NCBI GenBank assembly: GCA_002452295.1
Contig: DKEX01000140.1
Location: 5,585 to 34,898 of the forward strand
DNA length: 29,314 nt
Direction of reading: 5' to 3'
From: Firmicutes bacterium UBA6811
Lineage (GTDB): Bacteria > Bacillota > SHA-98 > UBA4971
Numbering within the stretch: position 1 is the first letter of the stretch; the number at the start of each line of letters is the position of its first letter. Positions 22,392-29,314 of this stretch are shown one piece after another. Below the pieces are notes generated by a model. The model was not told where the DNA came from. It did no database searches and saw only the letters and a program-made list of their open reading frames with translations. The position numbers and the translations under genes are program-made.

Positions 22392-24341
22392 CTACCCCAT
22401 CACCGCATCGATCATCGCCATCGCCTGTGATCTCGCCATGTTCCTCTGGCGCGTCGCGCCGTTCGGGCATGCCACAGCGCACGCGCCGCACCCCTCGCAC
22501 AGGACGTCGTTCACCACAGCCACATGCCGTCTCGTATCGAGCGCGCGCGCCTCGTAGGCGCACGCCTCGACGCAGATCCCGCATCCTGTGCAGATCTCCT
22601 CGTCCACTGCGGCCACCGTCGGCGAGTGGGAGAGCCTCGGCGCCGAGAAAAGCGTCAGCACCTTTGCCGCGGAGGACCCCGCCTGGGTCACCGTGTCAGG
22701 GATGTCCTTGGGCGCCTGGGCGCACCCGGCGATGTAGATGCCGCGGGTCAGGCTCTCTACCGGACGTAGCTTCGGATGGGCCTCCGAGAAAAATCCATAC
22801 TCATCGGTGGCCGTCTTGAGGACCCTCGCAAGTTCCTTGGCGCCGCTCGCGGGCACGATGGCCGTGGCGAGCACCACCATGTCTGCGCGGATCTCCACCT
22901 TCTTGCCGGACAGGGTGTCCACGCCGAACACCACGACGTGCTCGCCGTCCTGGAAGACCCTTGCCACCCGTCCCCGGAGGTAAAGGACGCCCTCTTCCTC
23001 GGTGGCATGCTGCACGAACTCCTCGTAGCCCTTGCCGCCCGCGCGGATGTCCATGTAGAACACGTACGGCTGCCCGTCAGGTACCTTGTGCTTATAGAGG
23101 CGGGCGTGCTTGGCCGTGTACATACAGCATATCTTCGAGCAGTAGGGGTAGCCGTTCTCCTGGTCGCGGGACCCCACGCACTGGATGAATACCACCTCTT
23201 TGGGTACCTTGCCGTCGGACGGTCGCCTTATCTGCCCTTGAGTCGGGCCTGAGGCCGAGTTCAGGCGCTCGAACTCGAGGCCGTCGATGACATCAGGATA
23301 CACGCCGTACCCGTACTCGCCCACCTTCGCCTTGGGGTGCAGGTCGTAGCCGGTGGCGACCACGATGGCCCCGACCTTCTCCTCGATGAGCGAGTCCTGC
23401 TGCCCGAAATCGATGGCGCCCACGGGGCACACCTTCTCGCACACCCCGCACTTGCCCTTCGTGAAGTGCCTGCACGCCTCCGGGCGGATGACTGGCTTAT
23501 GGGGCACCGCCTGGGGGAATGCGATGGAGATGGCGGGCTCCTCCGCAAGGCCCCGCTCGAAGGCGGACGGCGTCCTGGATGGGCACTTCTCGGTGCACAG
23601 GCCGCAGCCGGTGCACAGGTCCCAGTTTACATAAGTCGCTCTCCTTCGGATCTTCACCGTGAAGTTGCCGACATACCCTGAGACCGACTCGACCTCGCTA
23701 CTCGTGAGGAGCCTGATCCCCGGGTGTCTCCCGACCTCCGACGTCTTCGGCGTGAGGATACATTGCGAGCAGTCGAGCGTAGGGAACGTCTCGGAAAGCT
23801 GGGCCATGTGTCCGCCGATGTGGGGAAGGCGGTCCACCAGCACGACCTCGTGCCCGGCATCGGCGATGTCGAGGGCGGCCTGCATGCCGGCGATCCCCGC
23901 CCCTATCACGAGAGCGCGCCTCGTTACAGGGATGGACAGGGCCGAGAGCGCCTCGTCGCCCCGCACCTTCTCGACGGCGGCCCGTATGAGCTCGACAGCC
24001 TTCCTTGTAGCCTCCAGGGGCTCGTTCTGGTGGGGCCAGCTACACTGCTCGCGGATGTTCGCGATCTCGCACCTGTAAGGGTTCACCCCGGCGCTCTCCG
24101 CGACGCTCTGGAAGGTGGACTCGTGCATGCCTGGGGAGCACGCAGCGATGACCACGCTGTCAAGCCGCTCTTCCCTGATGATATCCCTTATGAGCTGCTG
24201 GCCCGGGTCGGAGCACATGTAGCGGTAGTCCACGGCACGGGCGACTCCCGGGCAGCCCGAGATCTCCTCGACCACCCTCGGGACATCCACGACCCCACCG
24301 ATGTTCAGGCCGCACCAGCAGACAAACACGCCACTTCTCAT
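22392..24341 (-). CDS. hdrA: Heterodisulfide reductase subunit A
   Basis: This 649-residue protein has canonical HdrA length and order: N-terminal domain (RSGVFVCWCGLNIGG, VVIAACSPGMHE), FAD fold (VIGAGIAGMQAALDIADAG near residue 145, followed by FPTLDCSQCILTPK), inserted ferredoxin (CTGCGLCTEKCP and CGVCEKVCPVGA), IQCVGSRDQ with YCSKICCMYTAKHA, and C-terminal clusters (CTGCGICVEACA and CEGCGACAVACP). It is the flavin-bifurcating hub that pairs with HdrBC and MvhD. The ATG overlaps the hdrB stop by four bases, so coupling is likely. Together with the double HdrA downstream the operon encodes three HdrA modules, more than a simple HdrABC complex needs. Confidence 0.95.
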   Translation of the reverse strand: MRSGVFVCWCGLNIGGVVDVPRVVEEISGCPGVARAVDYRYMCSDPGQQLIRDIIREERLDSVVIAACSPGMHESTFQSVAESAGVNPYRCEIANIREQCSWPHQNEPLEATRKAVELIRAAVEKVRGDEALSALSIPVTRRALVIGAGIAGMQAALDIADAGHEVVLVDRLPHIGGHMAQLSETFPTLDCSQCILTPKTSEVGRHPGIRLLTSSEVESVSGYVGNFTVKIRRRATYVNWDLCTGCGLCTEKCPSRTPSAFERGLAEEPAISIAFPQAVPHKPVIRPEACRHFTKGKCGVCEKVCPVGAIDFGQQDSLIEEKVGAIVVATGYDLHPKAKVGEYGYGVYPDVIDGLEFERLNSASGPTQGQIRRPSDGKVPKEVVFIQCVGSRDQENGYPYCSKICCMYTAKHARLYKHKVPDGQPYVFYMDIRAGGKGYEEFVQHATEEEGVLYLRGRVARVFQDGEHVVVFGVDTLSGKKVEIRADMVVLATAIVPASGAKELARVLKTATDEYGFFSEAHPKLRPVESLTRGIYIAGCAQAPKDIPDTVTQAGSSAAKVLTLFSAPRLSHSPTVAAVDEEICTGCGICVEACAYEARALDTRRHVAVVNDVLCEGCGACAVACPNGATRQRNMARSQAMAMIDAVMG

Positions 24342-25219
24342 GCTATAGCGTCACTTCCTACGACCCCGACGCACCGCAGGAGCGGCCCGGGAGAGATCAC
24401 ATGACCCTCGAAGCCCAGGACATCCTCAGGGAGGCCGAGGGCGATGGCGAGAAGCTGCGTAAAGTAGATGACCGGCACCCCCGCCTGCTCACGGCCATGC
24501 GCGCCCTGCTGCGCTACGTCGAGGTTGTACTGGCAGAGGGGGCAGCTCGTGACGATGGCCTGCGCGCCCCTTGACCTCGCTGACTCCACCACCATCCTGC
24601 TCGGCCCGGAGGCGAGGTCGCCCGGCTCGAGTGCCACGTAGCTTCCGCAGCACTCTATCTTGTAAGGGTGGTCAACCACCTGGCAGCCCAGGGCGGAGAG
24701 AAAGTCCTCCAGGATGTGGGGGGCCTCCGGGTCGTCGAAGCCGAGCTCATCATTGGGACGGAGCAGGAGGCACCCGTAGTACGGAGCCACCGCAAGGCCC
24801 CCGAGGGACGTCTTCACGCTCCGGGCGAGAGCGTCGAACCCGACGTCATCGCGGAGCACCTCGAGAAAGTGCATTACCTCGAGGTCGCCCGCATAGTCCT
24901 CCTCGATGAACGCGTTCACCTTGTCGCGCCTCCCCACGTCAGTCCGGAGGACGTGGTTCGTCCGCTTCAACACGTTATAGCACGCCGAGCACAGGGTGAC
25001 GAGCCGCTCGCCCATCTTCCTGGCCGAGGCCAGGGTGCGAGCGGGGGACACCAGCGGAAAGGAGTTGTCCGCCTGCAGCGGGAACGTGGCCCCACAGCAC
25101 TGCCAGTTCTCCATCTCGTCGAGATGGACGCCGAGGGCGCCCGCCGAGGCGACGGCGGACGTCTCAAAGCCCCTGGCCTTCGCCTTGAGCGTACACCCAG
25201 GAAAGTACGGGTACCTCAT
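24338..25219 (-). CDS. hdrB: Heterodisulfide reductase subunit B (two CCG domains)
   Basis: This 293-residue protein begins MRYPYFPGCTLKAKARGFE and has both CCG domains: WQCCGATFP followed by LCSACYNVLK, and IECCGSYVALEPGD followed by TSCPLCQYNLD. In methanogen HdrB these bind noncubane [4Fe-4S] clusters where the disulfide is cleaved. A bacterium without CoM and CoB would use another disulfide or pass electrons to a protein partner; here the fumarate reductase encoded downstream is a candidate. The ATG at 25219 matches the family start. A GTG seven codons upstream has GGAGG at five bases and may be the true start. Stop overlaps hdrA. Confidence 0.93.
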   Translation of the reverse strand: MRYPYFPGCTLKAKARGFETSAVASAGALGVHLDEMENWQCCGATFPLQADNSFPLVSPARTLASARKMGERLVTLCSACYNVLKRTNHVLRTDVGRRDKVNAFIEEDYAGDLEVMHFLEVLRDDVGFDALARSVKTSLGGLAVAPYYGCLLLRPNDELGFDDPEAPHILEDFLSALGCQVVDHPYKIECCGSYVALEPGDLASGPSRMVVESARSRGAQAIVTSCPLCQYNLDVAQQGAHGREQAGVPVIYFTQLLAIALGLPEDVLGFEGHVISPGPLLRCVGVVGSDAIA

Positions 25220-25289
25220 TGAGCCCTGCCGCAGGCTCACCACCGCCTCCGCGGGGCGGCGGAGCCGCAGCCCCCTCCTTTCTCAGGTC

Positions 25290-25688
25290 TCAGGAATACT
25301 TCCGGAGCCCTGCCACCAGCGCCTGTTCGGGCGCGTTCTCGAGCACATCGGCGGGAAGGCGCGCCGGGTCGATGTGCCGCCCACCTGGCCTCAGCATGGT
25401 GACACGCAGCGACTCCATGACGTTCGGCAGGCTCACGCCCCTCGGGCAGCGCGCGCTGCACGCGAGGCACGACGCGCACAGCCAGATGGTGCGCGACGCA
25501 AGCGCCTCCTCGACCTGCCCGAGCTGGACGAGCCTTATGACCTGGTGCGGGAGGAGGTCCATCATCGAGGTCATGGCGCACCCTGCGGAGCACTTGCCGC
25601 ACTGGTAGCACGACCTGACCTCCTCGCCGCTGATATCCCGCAGTTTACGCTCCTCTTCGCCTCTCACCACATCGCGTGCGAGCCTCAA
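25290..25688 (-). CDS. hdrC: Heterodisulfide reductase subunit C (2[4Fe-4S])
   Basis: This 132-residue iron-sulfur protein has the HdrC pattern SCYQCGKCSAGC and LCASCLACSARCP, with helices around them (LLPHQVIRLVQLGQVEEAL). It relays electrons from HdrA to HdrB. The best start is a TTG with GGGGAG nine bases upstream; the family tolerates a short N-terminus, so a downstream GTG is an alternative. It follows malic enzyme by 33 bases, and the gap to hdrB is about 70 bases. The protein is soluble with no membrane segment, which fits an HdrABC rather than the membrane HdrDE type. Confidence 0.92.
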   Translation of the reverse strand: MRLARDVVRGEEERKLRDISGEEVRSCYQCGKCSAGCAMTSMMDLLPHQVIRLVQLGQVEEALASRTIWLCASCLACSARCPRGVSLPNVMESLRVTMLRPGGRHIDPARLPADVLENAPEQALVAGLRKYS

Positions 25689-25721
25689 TTTCCATCGCTC
25701 CCCTGCCGGCGCCGGCCCAGC

Positions 25722-27059
25722 CTAGCCCCTGGGGGCTTTCGGGATGATGCCGTTCTCCATGAGGAGCCCCGTCATACCGCGCGACCGGGTGATCATTGCC
25801 TCGGCGTTCCTGTAAAGCTCATCCCAGCTTCGAGTGAGTTGCGCAATTCCCTGTTCAACGGCCTTCGTGCCGACGGCCGCCGCTTCCCTTGGGTAAACCT
25901 CCCATTCGTCCATGGTGGGGACGATGTACTCGTGCGAAAGGCCCTTGTCCTCGGCGCACCTCGCAAGCTCGAGGGCGGCGGCTATGCACATCTCGTCTGT
26001 GATGGTCTTCGCCCGCACGTCGAGGGTGCCCCGGAATATGGCGGGGAACCCGAGGGAATTGTTCACCTGGTTCGGGAAGTCCGACCGGCCCGTCGCCACC
26101 ACGGCCGCCCCGGCCTCCGTCGCATCCCACGGCCATATCTCGGGCACGGGGTTCGCGCACGCGAACACGATGGGGTCCTTCGCCATGGATCGCACCCACT
26201 CGGGGTGAATGACGTCAGGCCCTGGCTTCGAAAGCGCGATCACGGCATCGGCCATGCGCATGGCGTCGGGGACCTGGCCGTCGATACCCCGCGCGTTCGT
26301 GCGCTGTGCGAGGTCCCACTTCTCCTTGTGGGTCTTCGCAAGCTCGGTGCGGCCCTTGTGGAGAGTGCCCTTCGTATCGCACATGACTATCTTCCCGGGG
26401 TCGGCGCCCGCCGCGATTATGAGCCGCGCCGTGCGGATATTCGCCGCGCCCGCCCCGATCATGGCGATATTGGCGTCACGGATGTCCTTGCCCACCAGCT
26501 TGAGGGCGTTCACGAGGCCCGCCACTGTGACGGCCGCGGTGCCCTGCTGGTCGTCGTGCCAGACGGGGATCTCTGCCTCCTCGCGCAGCCGTTCCAGCAC
26601 ATAGAAGCACTTGGGCTGCTCGATGTCCTCGAGGTTCACCCCGCCGAACGACGGCTGAATCCATTTCACCGCCGCGATTATCTCGTCCGGGTCTTTGGTG
26701 CCAAGGCAGATCGGGAAGGCGTCCACCCCGCCCAGGTACTTGAAGAGCAGGGCCTTCCCCTCCATCACCGGCAGACCCGCCTCGGGTCCGATGTCGCCGA
26801 GCCCCAGCACCCTGGTGCCGTCGGACACCACCGCGACGGTGTTCCACTTGTTCGTGTATGAGTACACAAGCTCCCTCTTCTGCGCGATCTCCTTGCACGG
26901 GGCGGCGACGCCGGGCGAGTACCACACGGCGAAGTCCTGGAAGTCGCGGACCTCGCACTTGGGAGTGGTCTCGATCTTTCCCCGGTAGAACGGGTGTAGC
27001 CTCAGTGCGTCCTCTGCGGGCTTCTTCGCCTTCGCGAGAAGCTCCTCCTTCTGGTTCAC
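25722..27059 (-). CDS. NAD(P)-dependent malic enzyme (short bacterial form)
   Basis: This 445-residue protein fits the short bacterial malic enzyme. Visible motifs are VWYSPGVAAPCKEIA near residue 46 (catalytic Tyr region), GLPVMEGKALLFK (catalytic Lys), FGGVNLEDIEQPKCF and PVWHDDQQGTAAV (metal site), and the nucleotide fold IGAGAANIRTARLI. It interconverts malate with pyruvate, CO2 and NAD(P)H. It is the first gene of the Hdr-Frd-Kor-Suc cluster, which ties the pyruvate pool to C4 acids. The GTG start is preceded by two GGAGG-type sites, the farther at eleven bases and the nearer only one base away; the farther is probably used. NAD versus NADP preference is not decided. Whether it runs toward malate in vivo is inference. 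Confidence 0.93.
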   Translation of the reverse strand: MNQKEELLAKAKKPAEDALRLHPFYRGKIETTPKCEVRDFQDFAVWYSPGVAAPCKEIAQKRELVYSYTNKWNTVAVVSDGTRVLGLGDIGPEAGLPVMEGKALLFKYLGGVDAFPICLGTKDPDEIIAAVKWIQPSFGGVNLEDIEQPKCFYVLERLREEAEIPVWHDDQQGTAAVTVAGLVNALKLVGKDIRDANIAMIGAGAANIRTARLIIAAGADPGKIVMCDTKGTLHKGRTELAKTHKEKWDLAQRTNARGIDGQVPDAMRMADAVIALSKPGPDVIHPEWVRSMAKDPIVFACANPVPEIWPWDATEAGAAVVATGRSDFPNQVNNSLGFPAIFRGTLDVRAKTITDEMCIAAALELARCAEDKGLSHEYIVPTMDEWEVYPREAAAVGTKAVEQGIAQLTRSWDELYRNAEAMITRSRGMTGLLMENGIIPKAPRG

Positions 27060-27200
27060 GCCTCCTGATACCTCCTTGTCTCATATCCCTCGCGACTGTG
27101 CTTGTGAAGTGCACGACCGCCGGCCCGGTCACCTTCGCCCACAAAGCACCGGGCGCTCCGTAAACGTGAAGCCGGACAAAAGTAAAACCTGACCTCACAT

Positions 27201-27222
27201 GGTCCGATAAGTCCATCGGACC
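27201..27222 (-). promoter_or_regulatory. Palindrome upstream of malic enzyme
   Basis: GGTCCGAT at 27201-27208 and ATCGGACC at 27215-27222 form a perfect 8-base inverted repeat with a 6-base spacer. It lies 142 bases before the malic enzyme start and 131 bases after the DUF3870 stop. It could be an operator for the long cluster or the stem of a weak terminator for the DUF3870/TRAP unit; the T-richness following it on minus is slight. No convincing -35/-10 pair is visible in the 293-base gap. Confidence 0.45.
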
Positions 27223-27352
27223 GAGCGCGGCCAGGCCGTGTCCGCTCTGCGACCCGGGGTGGCCCCCCGCGCGCCGCGGCCAGGGTGGCAGCCGGCACTT
27301 CCACGCCTGCGATGGCTGCGGGCGTGTCCCTGCCGGTGGTTTTGTTCGGGTG

Positions 27353-27757
27353 TCATTCGCCCTCGTTTCCTTCGCCCGTCGTGCCGCGATCCTGATCCGG
27401 CTCTCCCGTCGGGTCGCGCGTCGGGTCGAGGCACGTGGCCGTGTATTTCTCGCGGATCGCCCTGAGAGCGGTTATGAGCGCCTTCTGAGCGGCGCCATGG
27501 TAGTACGCCCGAAGGTCGCCCACGATCGCTCCCATGTCGGCGTCTATTCTCCGACCGGTGATGAGCTGCCGGAAGACCTTCTTTGCAGTAGATGTGGCGA
27601 GGGTGCAATCGGCGTCCACGACCTCGCCGTTAGCGGGGTCGATCTCGAGGCCCACCCCCACCACCTTGTATAGTTCCTCCGCCGTGATCCCGGTGGGCAA
27701 CTTCGCATATCCACCGAAGAACATTGTTCGCCGCATCACGGGCTCTTCCTTCGACAT
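27353..27757 (-). CDS. DUF3870 family protein
   Basis: This protein of about 134 residues has a core matching DUF3870: FFGGYAKLPTGITAEELYKVV, GLEIDPANGEVVDADCTLAT, and YYHGAAQKALITALRAIREKY. Members are small soluble proteins of unknown function in anaerobic Firmicutes, repeatedly found near TRAP transporters or amino/organic-acid genes, as here. The C-terminal 25 residues after the core are Asp/Gly/Thr/Glu-rich and probably disordered, coded by simple repeats. The start is uncertain: ATG at 27757, an ATG seven codons later behind AAGGA, or a GTG 28 codons earlier. It lies downstream of the TRAP permease and is probably co-transcribed with it. Confidence 0.82.
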   Translation of the reverse strand: MSKEEPVMRRTMFFGGYAKLPTGITAEELYKVVGVGLEIDPANGEVVDADCTLATSTAKKVFRQLITGRRIDADMGAIVGDLRAYYHGAAQKALITALRAIREKYTATCLDPTRDPTGEPDQDRGTTGEGNEGE

Positions 27758-27868
27758 GCTGTCCACAAATCCTTCTATAGCTTCTTTGGATTCGGGCCTT
27801 TCGCGCTTTCCCGCACCCAAAGCCCGCAGATCGCCGCTCACCGCCCGGCAGGCCTACCCGTTCACCCG

Positions 27869-29314
27869 TCAGCCGGAGACCGCTCCCGCCAGGCTCTGAC
27901 GCCGAAACCGCACGGCTTGTGTGAGGTACACCACCACTATCAACGCCAGGCCGATGACGTCAGTGGTGAGGTACGGGTGGATGAGCATGAGCCCGCCGAT
28001 GAGCAAGAGCGGCCTTTCAATTGCCCTCGTCTGAGTTATGAGCCAACCCTCGAGAGCGGCGCCCACGCCGATCATGCCTACCACGGCGCCCAAGACTACC
28101 CTCGCCGTCTCGAGCCAGTGCACACTTCCGAGTAACAGGAGGGACGGTGAATACACAAAGAAGTATGGTATCAGGAACGCTGCGATCGCAAGCTTCGTCG
28201 ATTCGACGCCGGTGCGAAGAGGGTTCGATTTAGCTATTCCGGACCCCGCGAACGCCGCAAGCGCGACAGGGGGCGTCACGTCGGCCACTATGCCGAAGTA
28301 GAACGCGAACATGTGGGCCGCGACGACGGGCACGCCCAGCTTCAGGAGGGCGGGCGCCGCAATGGTTGATGTGATGACGTAGTTGGCTGTCGTGGGAGCG
28401 CCCATCCCGAGCACCAGGGACGTAAGCATGGTGAAGAAGAGCGTCGGCAGCAGTTGCCCCCGCGCCAGGAGGATGAGGCCGTTCGCCAGCTTCAGCCCGA
28501 GACCGGTGAGGGTCACCGTCCCCACGATCATGCCCGCTGCGGCGCAGGCGATGACCACGCCAAGGGCGTTGCGAGCACCCTGCTCCAGCGCGGCGAGGAT
28601 GTCGTGCGGTTTCATCCTGGTTGCCCTCGAGATATAGCTCGCCAGCACGGCGACGACCAGGCCCCAGAGGGCGGCTTTCATGGGGGTGCTGCCCTCGACC
28701 AGCAGGTATATGATCGCCACGAGAGGCAGGAAAAGCTGCCCGCGCTCGCGCATGATCCTCCAGAATCTCGGCATCTCCTCCCGTGGCATCCCGCGAAGCC
28801 CCGTTTTCTTCGCCTCGAGATGCACAACGATGAAGACGCCGGCGAAATACAGGATCGCGGGAATCGCCGCCGACTTCACGATCCGCAGGTAGGGCACGCC
28901 TATGAACTCGGCCATGAGGAACGCCGCCGCGCCCATGATCGGGGGCATGAGCTGGCCACCCGTGGAAGCGGAGGCCTCGACGGCGGCGGCGAACTCGGGC
29001 CTGTAGCCGAGTTTCTTCATCATGGGGATGGTGAAGCTGCCTGAACCGACGGTGTTTGCGACGGAACTGCCAGACACAGTGCCTTCGAAGGCGCTGGTGA
29101 TGACCGCAACCTTCGCCGGGCCGCCCGCGGCGTGGCCCGCGATGGAGTTGGCTATGTCGATAAAGAACTGCCCTATGCCCGTCTTCTCGAGGAACGCCCC
29201 AAAGAGGATGAAGAGGAATATGAATGTGGACGACACGCCGAGAGGGATGCCGAACATCCCCTCGGTGGTAAAGAACATGTGCCCGACCAGCCTCTCGACG
29301 GACGCACCCCGATG
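27869..29314 (-). CDS. Fused TRAP transporter permease (TAXI-type), 5' end outside window
   Basis: The frame stays open to the right edge, so the N-terminus (roughly the first 150-200 residues by family length) is missing. The visible 481 residues contain the large-permease signature: EGMFGIPLGVSSTFIFLFILFG, FEGTVSGSSVANTVGSGSFTIPMMKKLGY, GGQLMPPIMGAAAFLMAE, LGMGAPTTANYV and FGIVADVTPPVALAAFAGSG. Many hydrophobic segments follow. These transporters import organic acids with Na+ or H+ and a periplasmic or lipoprotein binding protein, which should be encoded just beyond the edge. Substrate is not readable; characterised TAXI systems include ones for glutamate and 2-oxoglutarate, and C4 acids are also possible. 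Context next to malic enzyme and Kor/Suc suits a dicarboxylate. Confidence 0.9.
   Translation of the reverse strand, partial: HRGASVERLVGHMFFTTEGMFGIPLGVSSTFIFLFILFGAFLEKTGIGQFFIDIANSIAGHAAGGPAKVAVITSAFEGTVSGSSVANTVGSGSFTIPMMKKLGYRPEFAAAVEASASTGGQLMPPIMGAAAFLMAEFIGVPYLRIVKSAAIPAILYFAGVFIVVHLEAKKTGLRGMPREEMPRFWRIMRERGQLFLPLVAIIYLLVEGSTPMKAALWGLVVAVLASYISRATRMKPHDILAALEQGARNALGVVIACAAAGMIVGTVTLTGLGLKLANGLILLARGQLLPTLFFTMLTSLVLGMGAPTTANYVITSTIAAPALLKLGVPVVAAHMFAFYFGIVADVTPPVALAAFAGSGIAKSNPLRTGVESTKLAIAAFLIPYFFVYSPSLLLLGSVHWLETARVVLGAVVGMIGVGAALEGWLITQTRAIERPLLLIGGLMLIHPYLTTDVIGLALIVVVYLTQAVRFRRQSLAGAVSG

Noticed and set aside
24996..26861. A 621-codon open frame on plus, opposite hdrB, hdrC and malic enzyme
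   Set aside because: It is Arg/His/Pro/Leu-rich with no motif and lies antisense to three well-recognised genes. Long antisense frames are expected in GC-rich coding DNA.
1..29314. tRNA, rRNA, insertion sequences or attachment sites
   Set aside because: No tRNA- or rRNA-like stretch, transposase or integrase, or flanking direct repeat pair was recognised by reading both strands. A covariance scan would be needed to exclude small structured RNAs.

Overview
The window comes from a GC-rich bacterium with strong GGAGG-type ribosome binding sites, frequent GTG starts, tightly overlapping operons and anaerobic ferredoxin-based metabolism (2-oxoacid:ferredoxin oxidoreductase, heterodisulfide-reductase-like electron transfer). 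Together with the DUF3870/TRAP pair and the DUF362 ferredoxin protein, this fits an anaerobic high-GC Bacillota (Clostridia-like) lineage. That placement is inference; no rRNA or other phylogenetic marker is present.

Layout. (1) 1-3251, minus strand: a maltokinase followed by a GT4 glycogen/maltose-1-phosphate synthase, i.e. the two feeder enzymes of the GlgE alpha-glucan route, with decayed short tandem repeats in the flanking DNA. (2) 3530-5378, minus: a DUF362 iron-sulfur protein and the acyltransferase PlsY, separated by a terminator-like hairpin. (3) 5550-10066: an accessory island with a NAL1-like trypsin-fold protease, a subtilisin, three 35-37-residue single-helix membrane microproteins (minus), and, divergently on plus, a coiled-coil orphan protein followed by a fourth microprotein of the same kind. 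The microproteins are too short for most gene callers. (4) 10154-27059, minus: one long, largely continuous catabolic/anabolic cluster. In transcription order it reads malic enzyme, HdrC, HdrB, HdrA, a giant double HdrA, MvhD, an FrhB/FdhB-like iron-sulfur protein, a fumarate reductase iron-sulfur subunit, a fumarate reductase flavoprotein, KorD-A-B-C, SucC, SucD. It ends in a hairpin shared with the convergent microprotein unit. (5) 27353-29314, minus: a DUF3870 protein and the 3' part of a fused TRAP permease that runs off the window edge.

How the genes fit together. Malic enzyme, fumarate reductase, succinyl-CoA synthetase and 2-oxoglutarate:ferredoxin oxidoreductase are four of the enzymes linking pyruvate to 2-oxoglutarate by the reductive half of the TCA cycle; fumarase is not in the window. 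Between them sits a complete HdrABC-MvhD module plus an FrhB-like input subunit, and the fumarate reductase has no membrane anchor. The most economical reading is a soluble, flavin-based electron-bifurcating (or confurcating) fumarate reductase: exergonic fumarate reduction would be coupled to making the low-potential ferredoxin that the neighbouring Kor needs for CO2 fixation. This is a hypothesis from gene content and residues, not a demonstrated activity. The second novelty is the microprotein/protease island, whose function is unknown.
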